Of a DNA stretch of 64,000 nt, positions 1-8,259 are shown one piece after another. The first letter of the stretch is position 1, and each line of letters opens with the position of its first letter. A program made the position numbers and the translations under genes. The notes beneath the pieces were generated by a model. The model ran no database searches, was not told where the DNA came from, and saw only the letters and a program-made list of their open reading frames with translations. This stretch comes from Lachnospiraceae bacterium (GTDB lineage: Bacteria; Bacillota; Clostridia; Lachnospirales; Lachnospiraceae), in assembly GCA_015057025.1 (NCBI GenBank), contig SVFD01000004.1, positions 186,001 through 250,000 of the forward strand, read 5' to 3'.

Positions 1-1061
1 ATCAAAAATCTCAAAACCGGTATTCTTCGAATCAATTCATATAACAGCGGTAGTGTTATAAACGTTGCCAACAAAGGAACAATATAATGCCAAATCAAAG
101 GGAACTCTGTATTTCTTACCCACAAATACGCATATACCAGCATCACAGTATAATGCAATACATAAAAGGCATAATTTGCTTTTGTCATATATGTTGCAAA
201 TTTGTTTGTCTTATTTAACCATGCTTTAAAACATCCTATGATAGCAAGTACGGCAAACCAGCAGTATAAATTGGTTACAATATGTTGTAAACAGAATCGG
301 GTTGTATAATTTTCCCCGTAAAAAAGGAGTCCATAACCCACACCGGCAACTACTGCCAATCCAAACAAAAGCCATTTCCACTTTACAAGCTTATCTGTCA
401 CTTTCTCATGAGAAAAAACATAATATCCCAAAAAGAATGTAAAAAGGTAAATACCGTTACGATATACTTCAATCACCGGAGTATTAAAAAGAAAACTGCT
501 GATCCATACTGCAAGTGCCATTATAATCAATACAATAATGTTTACTTTGCCTCCAAGCTGATACAACTTATCTTTTTTATCAATTTTACGAAGTAATAAA
601 AAAAGCATGCTTCCAAGATACAATTCCTGTGCAAACCAAAGAGGTCCTATTCCGGAAATACAGTAAATAATATATTTTATAATAAAGGGGATTTTTACAG
701 GTGCCGCTGCAAACATATCCACTTCCAAATCCGTAATCCATCCGTTTACCCATCCGAAAATAAAAATAATGGCAACGGAAGGAATCAATAACTTAAAAGT
801 TCTGTCCTTGGCAAACTCCTTACTGCTTCGTTTCTCCAAAGAATATCTTGCACTCATACCGGCTACCACAAAAAGCAGTACCATAAACCAAGGATAAACA
901 AGTGCTGCAAAAAAATCCATCTCCGGAATGCCCGGCTCTGCCAAATTTGTTATAATTCCATTCGAGTTATACATATAAATAATATGATAAACAATTACTA
1001 ATACCACTGTCGTCCAACGTATGTTATCTATGTAATGTTTTCTGACTTGTGTACTTTCCAT
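1..1061 (-). CDS. Acyltransferase family 3 membrane protein (3' end outside window)
   Basis: An integral membrane O-acyltransferase of the OafA/Acyl_transf_3 type; such proteins acylate cell-surface polysaccharides or other envelope acceptors. The reading frame is open from an ATG at 1061 through position 3, giving about 353 residues, so the C-terminus lies beyond the window. The N-terminus has the family signature YIDNIRW followed by a hydrophobic segment containing YHIIYMYN (with the family histidine), and about eight to ten further hydrophobic segments follow, including GPLWFAQELYL and YAFYVLHYTVM. A GGAG ribosome binding site precedes the start. It begins 12 bases after the stop of the XRE/AbrB gene and probably shares its transcript. 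The acyl acceptor cannot be inferred. Confidence 0.85.
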   Translation of the reverse strand, partial: MESTQVRKHYIDNIRWTTVVLVIVYHIIYMYNSNGIITNLAEPGIPEMDFFAALVYPWFMVLLFVVAGMSARYSLEKRSSKEFAKDRTFKLLIPSVAIIFIFGWVNGWITDLEVDMFAAAPVKIPFIIKYIIYCISGIGPLWFAQELYLGSMLFLLLRKIDKKDKLYQLGGKVNIIVLIIMALAVWISSFLFNTPVIEVYRNGIYLFTFFLGYYVFSHEKVTDKLVKWKWLLFGLAVVAGVGYGLLFYGENYTTRFCLQHIVTNLYCWFAVLAIIGCFKAWLNKTNKFATYMTKANYAFYVLHYTVMLVYAYLWVRNTEFPLIWHYIVPLLATFITLPLLYELIRRIPVLRFL

Positions 1062-1073
1062 AACAATCTCCTT

Positions 1074-1484
1074 TTATCTCTTTTTATTAAAAAATGCTGT
1101 TATAAAATCCGCTTTTACCATGGCAAGCCCCTGCTCAATATCGCCCAGAACAATTAATTTATCTCCGGGTTTGATGTCAAATACCTTTCTTGCCTTGGCG
1201 GGAATAACTATCTGCCCTTTGTCGCCTACCGAAACCATACCGAACATATACTTTCCTTTAGGCGCAATTGGCACTCCTGTGGCTTCTTTGCTATCGTAAT
1301 TGACAAGTTCATCCAGTGTAACATCAAAAAGCTTTGCTAATGCCGCACATTTTATCAAATCCGGCTGTGCTTCTCCGGATTCATACTTCGCCACTGCCTG
1401 TCTAGAAACACCGATTGCCTCCGCCACCTGTTCCTGGGTCATTTCATTTATTTTACGTAATGTTTGAATATTCTCACTTAACAT
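1074..1484 (-). CDS. XRE-family regulator with C-terminal AbrB/SpoVT-like domain
   Basis: A 136-residue DNA-binding protein. Residues about 5-60 form a Cro/CI-type helix-turn-helix (MTQEQVAEAIGVSRQAVAKY), and residues about 76-125 look like an AbrB/MazE swapped-hairpin domain (KGQIVIPAKARKVFDIKPGD). The start MLSEN is chosen because AGGAGG lies 6 bases before it; the frame stays open upstream to 1568 but without a ribosome binding site. The fusion of XRE with an AbrB-like domain is a recurring Firmicute regulator architecture. It lies immediately upstream of the acyltransferase, which it may control; the target is inferred from position only. Confidence 0.85.
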   Translation of the reverse strand: MLSENIQTLRKINEMTQEQVAEAIGVSRQAVAKYESGEAQPDLIKCAALAKLFDVTLDELVNYDSKEATGVPIAPKGKYMFGMVSVGDKGQIVIPAKARKVFDIKPGDKLIVLGDIEQGLAMVKADFITAFFNKKR

Positions 1485-1613
1485 ACTTTTCCTCCTTTTC
1501 CTACATCTTACTGTAATTATCAGGCTTCTTCCACCAACCACCGCTATCTTTTTTCGCAAACTATGCAACCTGTGGTTGCGTCACAGTCAGTATACTCGTT
1601 TTTTTGCCTGCAA

Positions 1614-1647
1614 ACAAGAAAAACCTCCACTATGTAAGTGAAGGTTT
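1614..1647 (-). terminator. Intrinsic terminator after the M15 peptidase gene
   Basis: A 10-bp stem with one mismatch (1621-1630 with 1638-1647), a 7-base loop and, on the minus strand, a following T-rich tract. It sits 62 bases after the stop codon of the minus-strand peptidase gene. Confidence 0.7.
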
Positions 1648-1709
1648 CAACTCAGTACTTCATTTGTTTTTATAGTCTCTATTTCAAACGCATAAATAAT
1701 TCTACAATT

Positions 1710-2756
1710 CTATTTCTGAAAATGCTGATAATCTTTTACATTTGCCCAAGAGCCACCCCAGGTAAATCCATACTTTGTAAATACCTGATAACAAATATCT
1801 TCCTCCGTAATTACATGTGGCAACCCCGTGGTACGGTCGATATAATCATTGGCATTTTCATGGCTCCATTTAGGGCTTCCTGATGTGTAACTTACATAAG
1901 GATTCTGCTGGGGATTAATGTCAATTGCCCTGCCGTATGCATGCTTGGAAAGATTTCCGGAACCGGTTGCCGGACGATACATAAAGCATGATGTATTATT
2001 CACATCAATAGATGCCGAGTCCGTACTTGTGGGATCTCCTGTCCAATAATTGTCCGGCAGATACATAGATTGTATTTCATATTCCGCCTGAAATAACTCT
2101 GTAAAAATACCGATAAAGTCTGACTGCAAATCAGCTGCTACAATCAGTTCTCCAACCTGTAATTCATGATTAAAATTATAATGCAAAAGCTTCATATAAC
2201 GCAAATCAGATAATGCAACATCCGGATTCTCCTGATAAGATTTTTCGTTGATAAAAGAAAATACTTCATCAGAAATTTCATAGGCCACAAAATACTGTGA
2301 GAGATTGTTAAAATCAATCACAGATGCATCAATTATAGTACCTGCAGGGATGATTTCCCAGTTGGCTATGACGGAGGGCGGATCAGATAAATCTATTTGA
2401 TTCGTATCCGCATCTTCTTCACTTACATCTTCTGTAATAATATCCTCTGATGCATCATCCTCATTCTCAGCAAGCACTTCTGATTCAACAGACATATTCT
2501 CTTCTGATACATCTTCCGCTATAAACGCTTCATCCTCAACATACTCTTTTGTTTCAATCTCTATCAACAGTTTTGTTATTACTTGGCTGACAAGATAATT
2601 ATCCGCAGGTTCCCGGGAAGTCCTTTTTATAAAAACAGTCAGTATAATAACTGCTGATATAATAAGAATAACTAATCCCAAACCGGCTGACATGCAACGA
2701 TATATATTTAATTTGCGCTTGGATGTTTTTTTTATTTTATTCTTTGAATCTGACAT
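1710..2756 (-). CDS. M15-family D-Ala-D-Ala carboxypeptidase-like protein (VanY/CwlK type), membrane anchored
   Basis: A 348-residue protein predicted to act outside the membrane on peptidoglycan stem peptides. A cytoplasmic basic N-terminus is followed by one membrane segment (about residues 19-40), a strongly acidic Glu/Asp linker (about 65-115), and a C-terminal M15 peptidase domain. Zinc-site signatures are SKHAYGRAID (H and D ligands) and the terminal WGGSWANVKDYQHF (last H ligand). The start MSDSK has a GGGAG ribosome binding site about 10 bases upstream; an extension to 2867 is rejected because it runs through the tRNA terminator and the tRNA gene. It is transcribed away from tRNA-Gly and followed by its own terminator. 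Whether it is an endopeptidase or a carboxypeptidase cannot be decided from sequence. Confidence 0.85.
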   Translation of the reverse strand: MSDSKNKIKKTSKRKLNIYRCMSAGLGLVILIISAVIILTVFIKRTSREPADNYLVSQVITKLLIEIETKEYVEDEAFIAEDVSEENMSVESEVLAENEDDASEDIITEDVSEEDADTNQIDLSDPPSVIANWEIIPAGTIIDASVIDFNNLSQYFVAYEISDEVFSFINEKSYQENPDVALSDLRYMKLLHYNFNHELQVGELIVAADLQSDFIGIFTELFQAEYEIQSMYLPDNYWTGDPTSTDSASIDVNNTSCFMYRPATGSGNLSKHAYGRAIDINPQQNPYVSYTSGSPKWSHENANDYIDRTTGLPHVITEEDICYQVFTKYGFTWGGSWANVKDYQHFQK

Positions 2757-2793
2757 AATATATTTCTCCCTGTCATTAAGATGCATATATATG

Positions 2794-2819
2794 AAAAAAC
2801 CCTTGAAAATCAAGGGTTT
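2794..2819 (-). terminator. Terminator of tRNA-Gly
   Basis: A perfect 10-bp stem (2797-2806 with 2810-2819), 3-base loop and a T-run on the minus strand, starting 7 bases after the tRNA 3' end. Confidence 0.85.
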
Positions 2820-2825
2820 CTCTAG

Positions 2826-2898
2826 AGCGATAGACGGGGCTCGAACCCGCGGTCTCGACCTTGGCAAGGTCGCGCGTTACCAACTACGCCACTATCGC
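2826..2898 (-). tRNA. tRNA-Gly (anticodon GCC)
   Basis: The minus strand folds into a full cloverleaf: acceptor stem GCGATAG paired with CTATCGC, a D arm, an anticodon stem GACC/GGTC with loop TTGCCAA (anticodon GCC), and a T arm containing TTCGAGC. The discriminator base is U, as expected for glycine tRNAs. No CCA is encoded. It has its own consensus promoter and terminator. Confidence 0.95.
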
Positions 2899-2941
2899 AT
2901 ATTCTGTTTTCGTTCTTAGCTGTCCGCCGCGAACAATAGTT

Positions 2942-2970
2942 ATATTACTATAAGTAAAATGAATTGTCAA
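2942..2970 (-). promoter_or_regulatory. SigA promoter of tRNA-Gly
   Basis: Minus strand TTGACA (2965-2970), 17-base spacer, TAATAT (2942-2947); about 44 bases upstream of the tRNA 5' end. Confidence 0.85.
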
Positions 2971-3002
2971 CAACTTTTTTAAAATTTTTTATTAAAATGT
3001 AA

Positions 3003-3037
3003 GAAGCCCTGCGTCGCGATTTCGATCACAGGGCTTC
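3003..3037 (-). terminator. Terminal hairpin of the candidate small RNA
   Basis: Nine perfect base pairs around a 17-base loop that can form an inner GAU/AUC helix. Followed on the minus strand by TTACATTTTAAT, only moderately T-rich. Confidence 0.6.
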
Positions 3038-3281
3038 CTACTCGACTATTTGATCCATTGGACCATACCTCCAATTCTCTTCTGCATTCCTTCCACTCTT
3101 TCCTTTGTATTGATTATACTGTAGTGGGCATTTCCTTCGATGCTCTCTCACCACTTATCAGATGTGACTTGGAATACTCCGTTCTTGTTTGTCTTGTACC
3201 TGAAACTTCAGGGAATTTAACTTACGTTTCGGGTGGTCCGTACCTCCTTTTCTTTAGGATATCTATCTGAAGTTTTATTAT
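3003..3281 (-). ncRNA. Candidate structured small RNA (~280 nt), family not recognised
   Basis: A gene-free transcription unit: it starts about 7 bases after a consensus promoter and ends at a 9-bp GC-rich hairpin (3003-3011 with 3029-3037). Within it the minus-strand RNA can form a 9-bp helix (3267-3275 with 3203-3211), a composite hairpin (3151-3155 with 3123-3127 and 3140-3143 with 3128-3131, with a 7-base bulge), and a long-range GGACCA/TGGTCC pairing (3234-3239 with 3060-3065). I see no reading frame with a ribosome binding site that spans it. It does not match 6S RNA, tmRNA, SRP RNA or RNase P RNA as far as I can tell. The T-tract behind the final hairpin is weak, so the 3' end is approximate. 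Confidence 0.5.
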
Positions 3282-3287
3282 GTATTG

Positions 3288-3316
3288 AGTATAACGCGGT
3301 TTATTTAATTTGTCAA
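3288..3316 (-). promoter_or_regulatory. Consensus SigA promoter of the candidate small RNA
   Basis: Minus strand TTGACA (3311-3316), 17-base spacer, TATACT (3288-3293). Nothing coding lies downstream before the terminator at 3003-3037. Confidence 0.8.
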
Positions 3317-3510
3317 TACAATTTTGCAAAATATTTTATATTTTTCTGATAATTTATATATTTTTACTCGTTTTATCAGATTATTGTTTTTAGCATAGCA
3401 TAAATCTGATATTTTTATTCAACCACATGCAATTACAATATTCTTCTACATATTATTACACTAAAAAAATACTTTTTCTTTGATACTTTTCCGTAATTAT
3501 ATAAAAAAAC

Positions 3511-3539
3511 TTCTACTACAGTTTTTTAAATGTTATAAT
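3511..3539 (+). promoter_or_regulatory. Probable promoter of the LUD-domain gene
   Basis: TATAAT at 3534-3539 with a weak TTCTAC -35 at 3511-3516, spacer 17. The rest of 3320-3510 is very AT-rich with no gene visible. Confidence 0.5.
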
Positions 3540-3578
3540 AAAAGCAATCGGAAACAACTTTTTTAGGGAGGATTACAT

Positions 3579-4211
3579 ATGACCAAACAACAGGAAGGAT
3601 TTGCTTTAACTGCTAAATCCATCATAAAAGAACTTGAAAAGAGAAACATGGAAGGATATTTTTGCGAAAACAGCAAAGAAGCTGTACAACTTGTACTTTC
3701 TCTCCTTCCGGAAAACGCAACCATCAGCTGGGGCGGCAGTGAAACCATCAAGGAATGCGGACTGATGGATGCCATCAAAGCCGGTAATTACAATCTTCTT
3801 GACCGTGCAACCATAGCTCCCGAAGACTATCGTGAATTCTATTCCAAGGTGGTTATGGCTGATGCTTTTTTGATGAGCACCAACGCCATTACCGAAAACG
3901 GAGAACTTGTAAATATTGATGGTGCCGCAAACCGCCTTGCATGCCTTTTACACGGCCCTCAAAATGTTTATGTAATTGTTGGTATGAATAAGCTGGTTTG
4001 TGACGTTCCTGCTGCCGTTGGTCGAATCCGTAACGTTGCCTGCCCCGCCAACACCTTACGCTTAAACCGCAAGACCCCCTGTTCCGTTACAGGTAAATGT
4101 GGCGACTGCTATTCACAGGACAGCATCTGCAGTCAGATTGTGGTAACCAGACGCAGCACACAGCCGAAACGAATTAAGGTTATTCTTGTGGCTGAAAATT
4201 TAGGATATTAA
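3579..4211 (+). CDS. LUD-domain protein (LutC/YkgG-like)
   Basis: A 210-residue single-domain LUD (lactate utilisation, formerly DUF162) protein. Family members include LutC of the L-lactate oxidation complex, but many stand-alone copies in anaerobes have no proven role. Visible family features are TISWGGSETIKECGL near residue 50, MSTNAITENGELVN near 110, and VYVIVGMNKLV near 140. The C-terminal region carries a cysteine cluster (CSVTGKCGDCYSQDSIC), which could bind metal. AGGGAGG precedes the ATG. There is no lutA or lutB neighbour, so a lactate role is not supported by context. Confidence 0.85.
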   Translation: MTKQQEGFALTAKSIIKELEKRNMEGYFCENSKEAVQLVLSLLPENATISWGGSETIKECGLMDAIKAGNYNLLDRATIAPEDYREFYSKVVMADAFLMSTNAITENGELVNIDGAANRLACLLHGPQNVYVIVGMNKLVCDVPAAVGRIRNVACPANTLRLNRKTPCSVTGKCGDCYSQDSICSQIVVTRRSTQPKRIKVILVAENLGY

Positions 4212-4266
4212 ATTTTAATAAATACTCTTAAATTATCAAGTAAAAATTACTTACTACAACGCATAT

Positions 4267-4304
4267 AAAAAGGACAGCGACATATATTATTCACTGTCCT
4301 TTTT
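4267..4304 (+). terminator. Terminator of the LUD gene
   Basis: An 11-bp perfect stem (4267-4277 with 4294-4304) followed by a T-rich tract; 56 bases after the stop. Confidence 0.85.
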
Positions 4305-4396
4305 ATTTATTTTTTATAAAATATTAGCCAGTCATAATCTTCTTTACAAAAACAGCATGTGCATTAAATCTTCTAAACATAAAAACAGCGAGGCAT

Positions 4397-4516
4397 AAAA
4401 CATATATTTTCATAGGGGCTTTTGTCTTCGTCGGCATTTGGGTTGCGTCTTTTGCAACCCTATGTGCCGCTACGTAAGACAACAGAGTGAAAACGTCCCC
4501 GCGAAAATATAGTTTT
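4397..4516 (+). repeat. Structured intergenic repeat, copy A
   Basis: One of three copies of a folded element (others at 19735-19875 and 23666-23800). Outer arms at about 4397-4418 and 4497-4516 are imperfectly complementary and end in GGGG/CCCC. Inside are TTGTCTT/AAGACAA pairing, a hairpin with stems CGGCA/TGCCG and GGGTTGC/GCAACCC, and a small 3' hairpin GAC..GT-GAAA-AC-GTC. It lies between the convergent LUD and lysC genes and accounts for most of this 350-base gap. Confidence 0.75.
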
Positions 4517-4567
4517 ATCTCCTCGCGTCCTCTTATCACACGATTTTATGCACTCGCGTCCTCTTAT
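4513..4567. repeat. 24-bp direct repeat, one copy covering the lysC stop codon
   Basis: 4513-4536 and 4544-4567 are identical at 21 of 24 positions (TTTTATnnnCTCGCGTCCTC then TTAT), period 31. The second copy contains the last codons and stop of lysC; the first abuts the right arm of repeat copy A. Confidence 0.8.
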
Positions 4568-5772
4568 TCCGCCAGCCCAAAGATATCATGGATTGCATTT
4601 GCAGCACGTTCTGCTTCATTTACATCAATAAGAACGGTTACACGGATTTCTGAAGTAGAAATCATCTTAATGTTAATGTGTTCATTATATAGACACTCAA
4701 ACATCTTAGCTGCAACACCGGGATTAGACATCATACCTGCACCCACTACGGATACCTTACATACGTTCTTTTCGATTTCAACATGCTGATAATTTAATCT
4801 TGTCTTATTATCTTCAATTACCTTTAAGGCTTCTTCACCGCAGTTTCCATCAACGGTAAAAGTAATATCCTTGCTGTTGTCACGACCAACAGACTGTAAA
4901 ATCATATCTACGTTAATATTGGCTTTTGCAAGTGCGTCAAAAAGACGGAATGCGGTACCGGGCTTATCTGCCAATCCTACCACTGAAATTCTTTCTGCAC
5001 TCTTATCTACGGCTACACCGCTTACTAACATTCTTTCCACTTTAACATCCTCCTTCACTACTGTTCCTTCTTCACTTGTAAGACTGGAACGTACCACTAA
5101 CTGAACTCCGTATTTCTTTGCCATTTCTACTGAACGGTTATGCAAAACGCCTGCTCCCAAAGTTGCAAGGTCAAGCATCTCATCGTATGTAATTTCATCC
5201 AACTTTTTCGCTGTTTTTACAATACGGGGATCTGCTGTGTATACACCATCAACGTCGGTGTAAATTTCACACTTATCGGCACGAAGTGCTGCTGCCAATG
5301 CTACCGCAGTAGTATCGGAACCGCCACGACCCAGTGTGGTATAATCATCATACTTATTGATACCCTGAAAGCCTGTTACAATAACAATCTTTCTGGATTC
5401 CAGTTCATGACGGATACGCTCGGTATCAATTCTTTTTAATCTGGCATTTCCGTAATTTGATGTAGTATGCATTGCTACCTGAAATGCATTTAAGGAAATT
5501 GCCGGTACACCAAGTGCTGCCATGGCCATAGCCATAAGTGCTACGGATGTCTGCTCGCCGGTTGTAAAAAGCATATCCATTTCTCTCTTGGAAGGGTTGG
5601 GATTTACACTTTTAGCAAGTTCAATCAATTCGTCTGTCATTTTACCCATAGCAGATAAAACAACCACAACATCATTACCCTTCTGGTACTCTTCAATGCA
5701 TCGTCTTGCCACATTATAGATTCGTTCTTTGTTGGCAACCGATGTTCCACCGAATTTCTTAACTACTAACAT
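4564..5772 (-). CDS. lysC: Aspartokinase
   Basis: A 402-residue aspartate kinase (aspartate + ATP to aspartyl-phosphate), the entry step to lysine, methionine and threonine. The amino-acid kinase domain opens with VVKKFGGTSV and contains FTTGEQTSVALMAMA and TTLGRGGSDTTAVALA. Two ACT domains fill residues about 260-400 (SVVGLADKPGTAFRLFDAL and VSVVGAGMMSNPGVAAKMF), the usual allosteric lysine/threonine module. The length is normal for a monofunctional enzyme. The start MLVVKKFGG is set by GGAGG 8 bases upstream; a longer in-frame start at 5802 lacks a ribosome binding site. It is the last gene of the ACT-hom-apgM-lysC operon, 19 bases after the preceding stop. No lysine riboswitch is visible in front. 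Confidence 0.95.
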   Translation of the reverse strand: MLVVKKFGGTSVANKERIYNVARRCIEEYQKGNDVVVVLSAMGKMTDELIELAKSVNPNPSKREMDMLFTTGEQTSVALMAMAMAALGVPAISLNAFQVAMHTTSNYGNARLKRIDTERIRHELESRKIVIVTGFQGINKYDDYTTLGRGGSDTTAVALAAALRADKCEIYTDVDGVYTADPRIVKTAKKLDEITYDEMLDLATLGAGVLHNRSVEMAKKYGVQLVVRSSLTSEEGTVVKEDVKVERMLVSGVAVDKSAERISVVGLADKPGTAFRLFDALAKANINVDMILQSVGRDNSKDITFTVDGNCGEEALKVIEDNKTRLNYQHVEIEKNVCKVSVVGAGMMSNPGVAAKMFECLYNEHINIKMISTSEIRVTVLIDVNEAERAANAIHDIFGLAE

Positions 5773-5791
5773 TCTTTCTACCTCCATCGTA

Positions 5792-6994
5792 TTAAGCTTC
5801 AAAAAGCTTCTCGATTATATTATGACCCTGTGCCGTAAAATGTCCTGTCTTCGCGGCACATTTCTCACAATAAAGTACACCGTCTCCGGTCTTCTTTGTA
5901 CTGTCATATAAAAGATAAGGTACGCTGTCTGCTGTATGGGTTCGTAAACGTACCGGCGTGGGATGGTCGGGTAAAATCAACATTCTAAAGTCCTCACCCT
6001 TTTCTTCCATCTTTTTTACAAAAGGTCCCACAATCATTTCATCAATATTTTCAATGGCTTTTACTTTGCGCTCGTAACTGCCCTGATGGCCCATCTCATC
6101 CGGAGCCTCAATATGAATATATACAAAGTCATTGCCGTCTTCAGTCACTGCTTTGTATGCAGCTTCCATTTTGCCTGTATAGTTAGTATGAAGTCCGCCG
6201 TTAGCGCCTTCTACTTCAATCACCTTCATACCTGCGCCGATAGCAATTCCTTTTAAAAGATCTACTGCTGAAATCATGGCTCCCTTTTTACCTGTCTTTT
6301 CTGTAAAATCAGACAACATAGGTTTCGTGCCTGCGCCCCAGAACCACACACAGTTTGCAGGATTTAAGCCGGCTTCCTTACGCGCCACATTAATGGGATG
6401 ATCTTTTAAAATTTCATAACTCTTTTTCATCATTGCAAGAAAGACTTCATTGGTCGGTAAATGCGGCTTAATCACACTTTCAAGCACGTCATGGGGCGGT
6501 GTAAGTTTCTCCACATTACCGCCTTTCCAAATCAAACAATGACGATAACTTGTTCCTACATAAAATTTATATTCATCTGTTTCTACCGCCTCACGTACAG
6601 CATTCAAAAGCACCGCTGCATCCTCTGTACTGATTTCGGAAGAACTGTGATCGATAATTGTCTTTTCTTCAAACGGCACATCATCATCGGAAATAGTAAC
6701 GATATTGCAACGGATGGCGATATCGTTATCTTCCATATCCACACCGATGCTTAAAGCCTCTAACGGGGAACGTCCGGAATAATAAATCTTAGGATCATAA
6801 CCCAAAACCGACAGATTGGCAGTATCACTTCCCGGTGACATACCTTCGGGAATGGTATGAACCATCCCAACCTCTGCCGCAGGTGCCAAAGCATCCATAT
6901 TAGGCGTCTTGGCATATTCCAATGGTGTTTTTCCGCCTAACTGTTCTATGGGTTCATCTGCCATGCCGTCGCATAAAACAACAACATATTTCAT
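5792..6994 (-). CDS. ApgM-like cofactor-independent phosphoglycerate mutase homologue, probable homoserine kinase
   Basis: A 400-residue alkaline-phosphatase-superfamily protein of the archaeal-type phosphoglycerate mutase (ApgM) family. Metal-site motifs are LCDGMAD near the N-terminus, GMSPGSDTANLSVLGY (nucleophile Ser), and DHPTP with THTADSVPY near the C-terminus. The start has GGAGGG 7 bases upstream, inside the end of hom. In gut anaerobes, proteins of this family encoded beside hom and thrC/lysC have been proposed, and in Bacteroides reported, to phosphorylate homoserine. Here it sits between homoserine dehydrogenase and aspartokinase and no GHMP-type thrB is in the window, so homoserine kinase is the better inference than glycolytic mutase. 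No substrate residue proves this. Confidence 0.8.
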   Translation of the reverse strand: MKYVVVLCDGMADEPIEQLGGKTPLEYAKTPNMDALAPAAEVGMVHTIPEGMSPGSDTANLSVLGYDPKIYYSGRSPLEALSIGVDMEDNDIAIRCNIVTISDDDVPFEEKTIIDHSSSEISTEDAAVLLNAVREAVETDEYKFYVGTSYRHCLIWKGGNVEKLTPPHDVLESVIKPHLPTNEVFLAMMKKSYEILKDHPINVARKEAGLNPANCVWFWGAGTKPMLSDFTEKTGKKGAMISAVDLLKGIAIGAGMKVIEVEGANGGLHTNYTGKMEAAYKAVTEDGNDFVYIHIEAPDEMGHQGSYERKVKAIENIDEMIVGPFVKKMEEKGEDFRMLILPDHPTPVRLRTHTADSVPYLLYDSTKKTGDGVLYCEKCAAKTGHFTAQGHNIIEKLFEA

Positions 6995-6997
6995 AAA

Positions 6998-8209
6998 TTA
7001 GCCCTCCAAACGAATTCTTGTAATAACGTTCTTCACGCCCTTAATCATTTCATCAAATTCTTTTTCGCTTACTTCATCTGTAATAAAAGCAAATTCATCT
7101 GCGCACTCAGGTAACTGAATAATCTCAGTCTCACCAAAAACTTCTTTTACTCCGGATTCTTCAAGATCTCCTTTTACTCTTACAAAGAACTTCCAGCTCA
7201 TTTCATCCTTAGAAGAAAGCTCTACCTTTTCCTGATCCCAGAAACAGAAAATAAACTTGCCCTGATGTTTTGCACAGTCAATAATGTCAGATACTACTGC
7301 CGAAGCGGTAGGAAGTTTTCCTGCGCCTCTACCATAGTACATAGTGCTTCCAAGCATGTTACCATGTACGCATACTGCGTTGAATACATCTTTTACACAA
7401 TACAAAGGATTATCTGAACGGATTAAGAAAGGTGCTACCATTGCAAAACACTTTCCATCCATATCCTTACTCATTGCAAGAAGCTTAATACTTCTCTTCA
7501 TAGCCTTTGCATACTTAAAATCTTCCTTGGAAATCTTAGTAATACCTTCTGTATAAATATCTTCATAGCGAACTGTTTTACCGTAAACAAGAGAAGAAAG
7601 AATTGCAATTTTGCGGCATGCATCGTATCCTTCTACGTCAGCTTCAGGATTACGCTCTGCATATCCCTTTGCCTGAGCCTGTGCAAGAACTTCTGCATAG
7701 TCCATTCCTTCATCGTCCATCTTGGTCAACATATAATTGGTAGTTCCGTTTAAGATACCTGTAATACCATCAATTTTCTCCGGAGTCAATGAAGCATTCA
7801 AAGGACGGATGATGGGAATACCACCGCCAACACTTGCTTCAAATAAATAATTACAGTTATGCTCTTTTGCAATCTGAATAAGCTCCGGACCATGGTTTGC
7901 AACCAATTCCTTATTGGACGTACAAACGCTCTTGCCTGCTAAAAGTGCTTTCTTTGAGAAAGTATATGCAGGTTCCACGCCACCCATGGTTTCACAAATA
8001 ATCTTCACTTCAGGATCGTTTAAAATAATATCATAGTCGTGTACGACATGCTTTTCCATAGGATCCCCCGGAAAATCTCTTAAATCCAATATGTATTTTA
8101 CGGCAATACCAATGCCCGCCTTCTTACTTACTTCATTCTGATTTTTGTTGATTACTTCAACTACACCGCTACCTACGGTACCATACCCTAATACTGCAAT
8201 CTGAATCAT
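6998..8209 (-). CDS. hom: Homoserine dehydrogenase
   Basis: A 403-residue NAD(P)-dependent enzyme reducing aspartate semialdehyde to homoserine. The Rossmann motif GYGTVGSGVV is at residues 8-17; the substrate region includes LLAGKSVCTSNKELVANHG, FEASVGGGIPIIRPL, GILNGTTNYML and NPEADVEGYDACRK, all typical of Hom. After about residue 310 a shortened C-terminal regulatory region follows. AGGAGG lies 7 bases before the ATG. The apgM-like gene starts 3 bases after its stop, indicating translational coupling. Confidence 0.95.
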   Translation of the reverse strand: MIQIAVLGYGTVGSGVVEVINKNQNEVSKKAGIGIAVKYILDLRDFPGDPMEKHVVHDYDIILNDPEVKIICETMGGVEPAYTFSKKALLAGKSVCTSNKELVANHGPELIQIAKEHNCNYLFEASVGGGIPIIRPLNASLTPEKIDGITGILNGTTNYMLTKMDDEGMDYAEVLAQAQAKGYAERNPEADVEGYDACRKIAILSSLVYGKTVRYEDIYTEGITKISKEDFKYAKAMKRSIKLLAMSKDMDGKCFAMVAPFLIRSDNPLYCVKDVFNAVCVHGNMLGSTMYYGRGAGKLPTASAVVSDIIDCAKHQGKFIFCFWDQEKVELSSKDEMSWKFFVRVKGDLEESGVKEVFGETEIIQLPECADEFAFITDEVSEKEFDEMIKGVKNVITRIRLEG

Positions 8210-8259
8210 GTCTTTTCCTCCTGCTTTCCTTTTATTATTTTATTGTAAAAGCGTTTTTG

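Noticed and set aside
2757-2867. N-terminal extension of the M15 peptidase into the tRNA-Gly region
   Set aside because: The extra frame passes through the tRNA terminator and part of the tRNA; the internal ATG at 2756 has a ribosome binding site.
3058-3270. 70-residue plus-strand reading frame
   Set aside because: No ribosome binding site, odd composition, and it is antisense to a unit with a consensus promoter and terminator.
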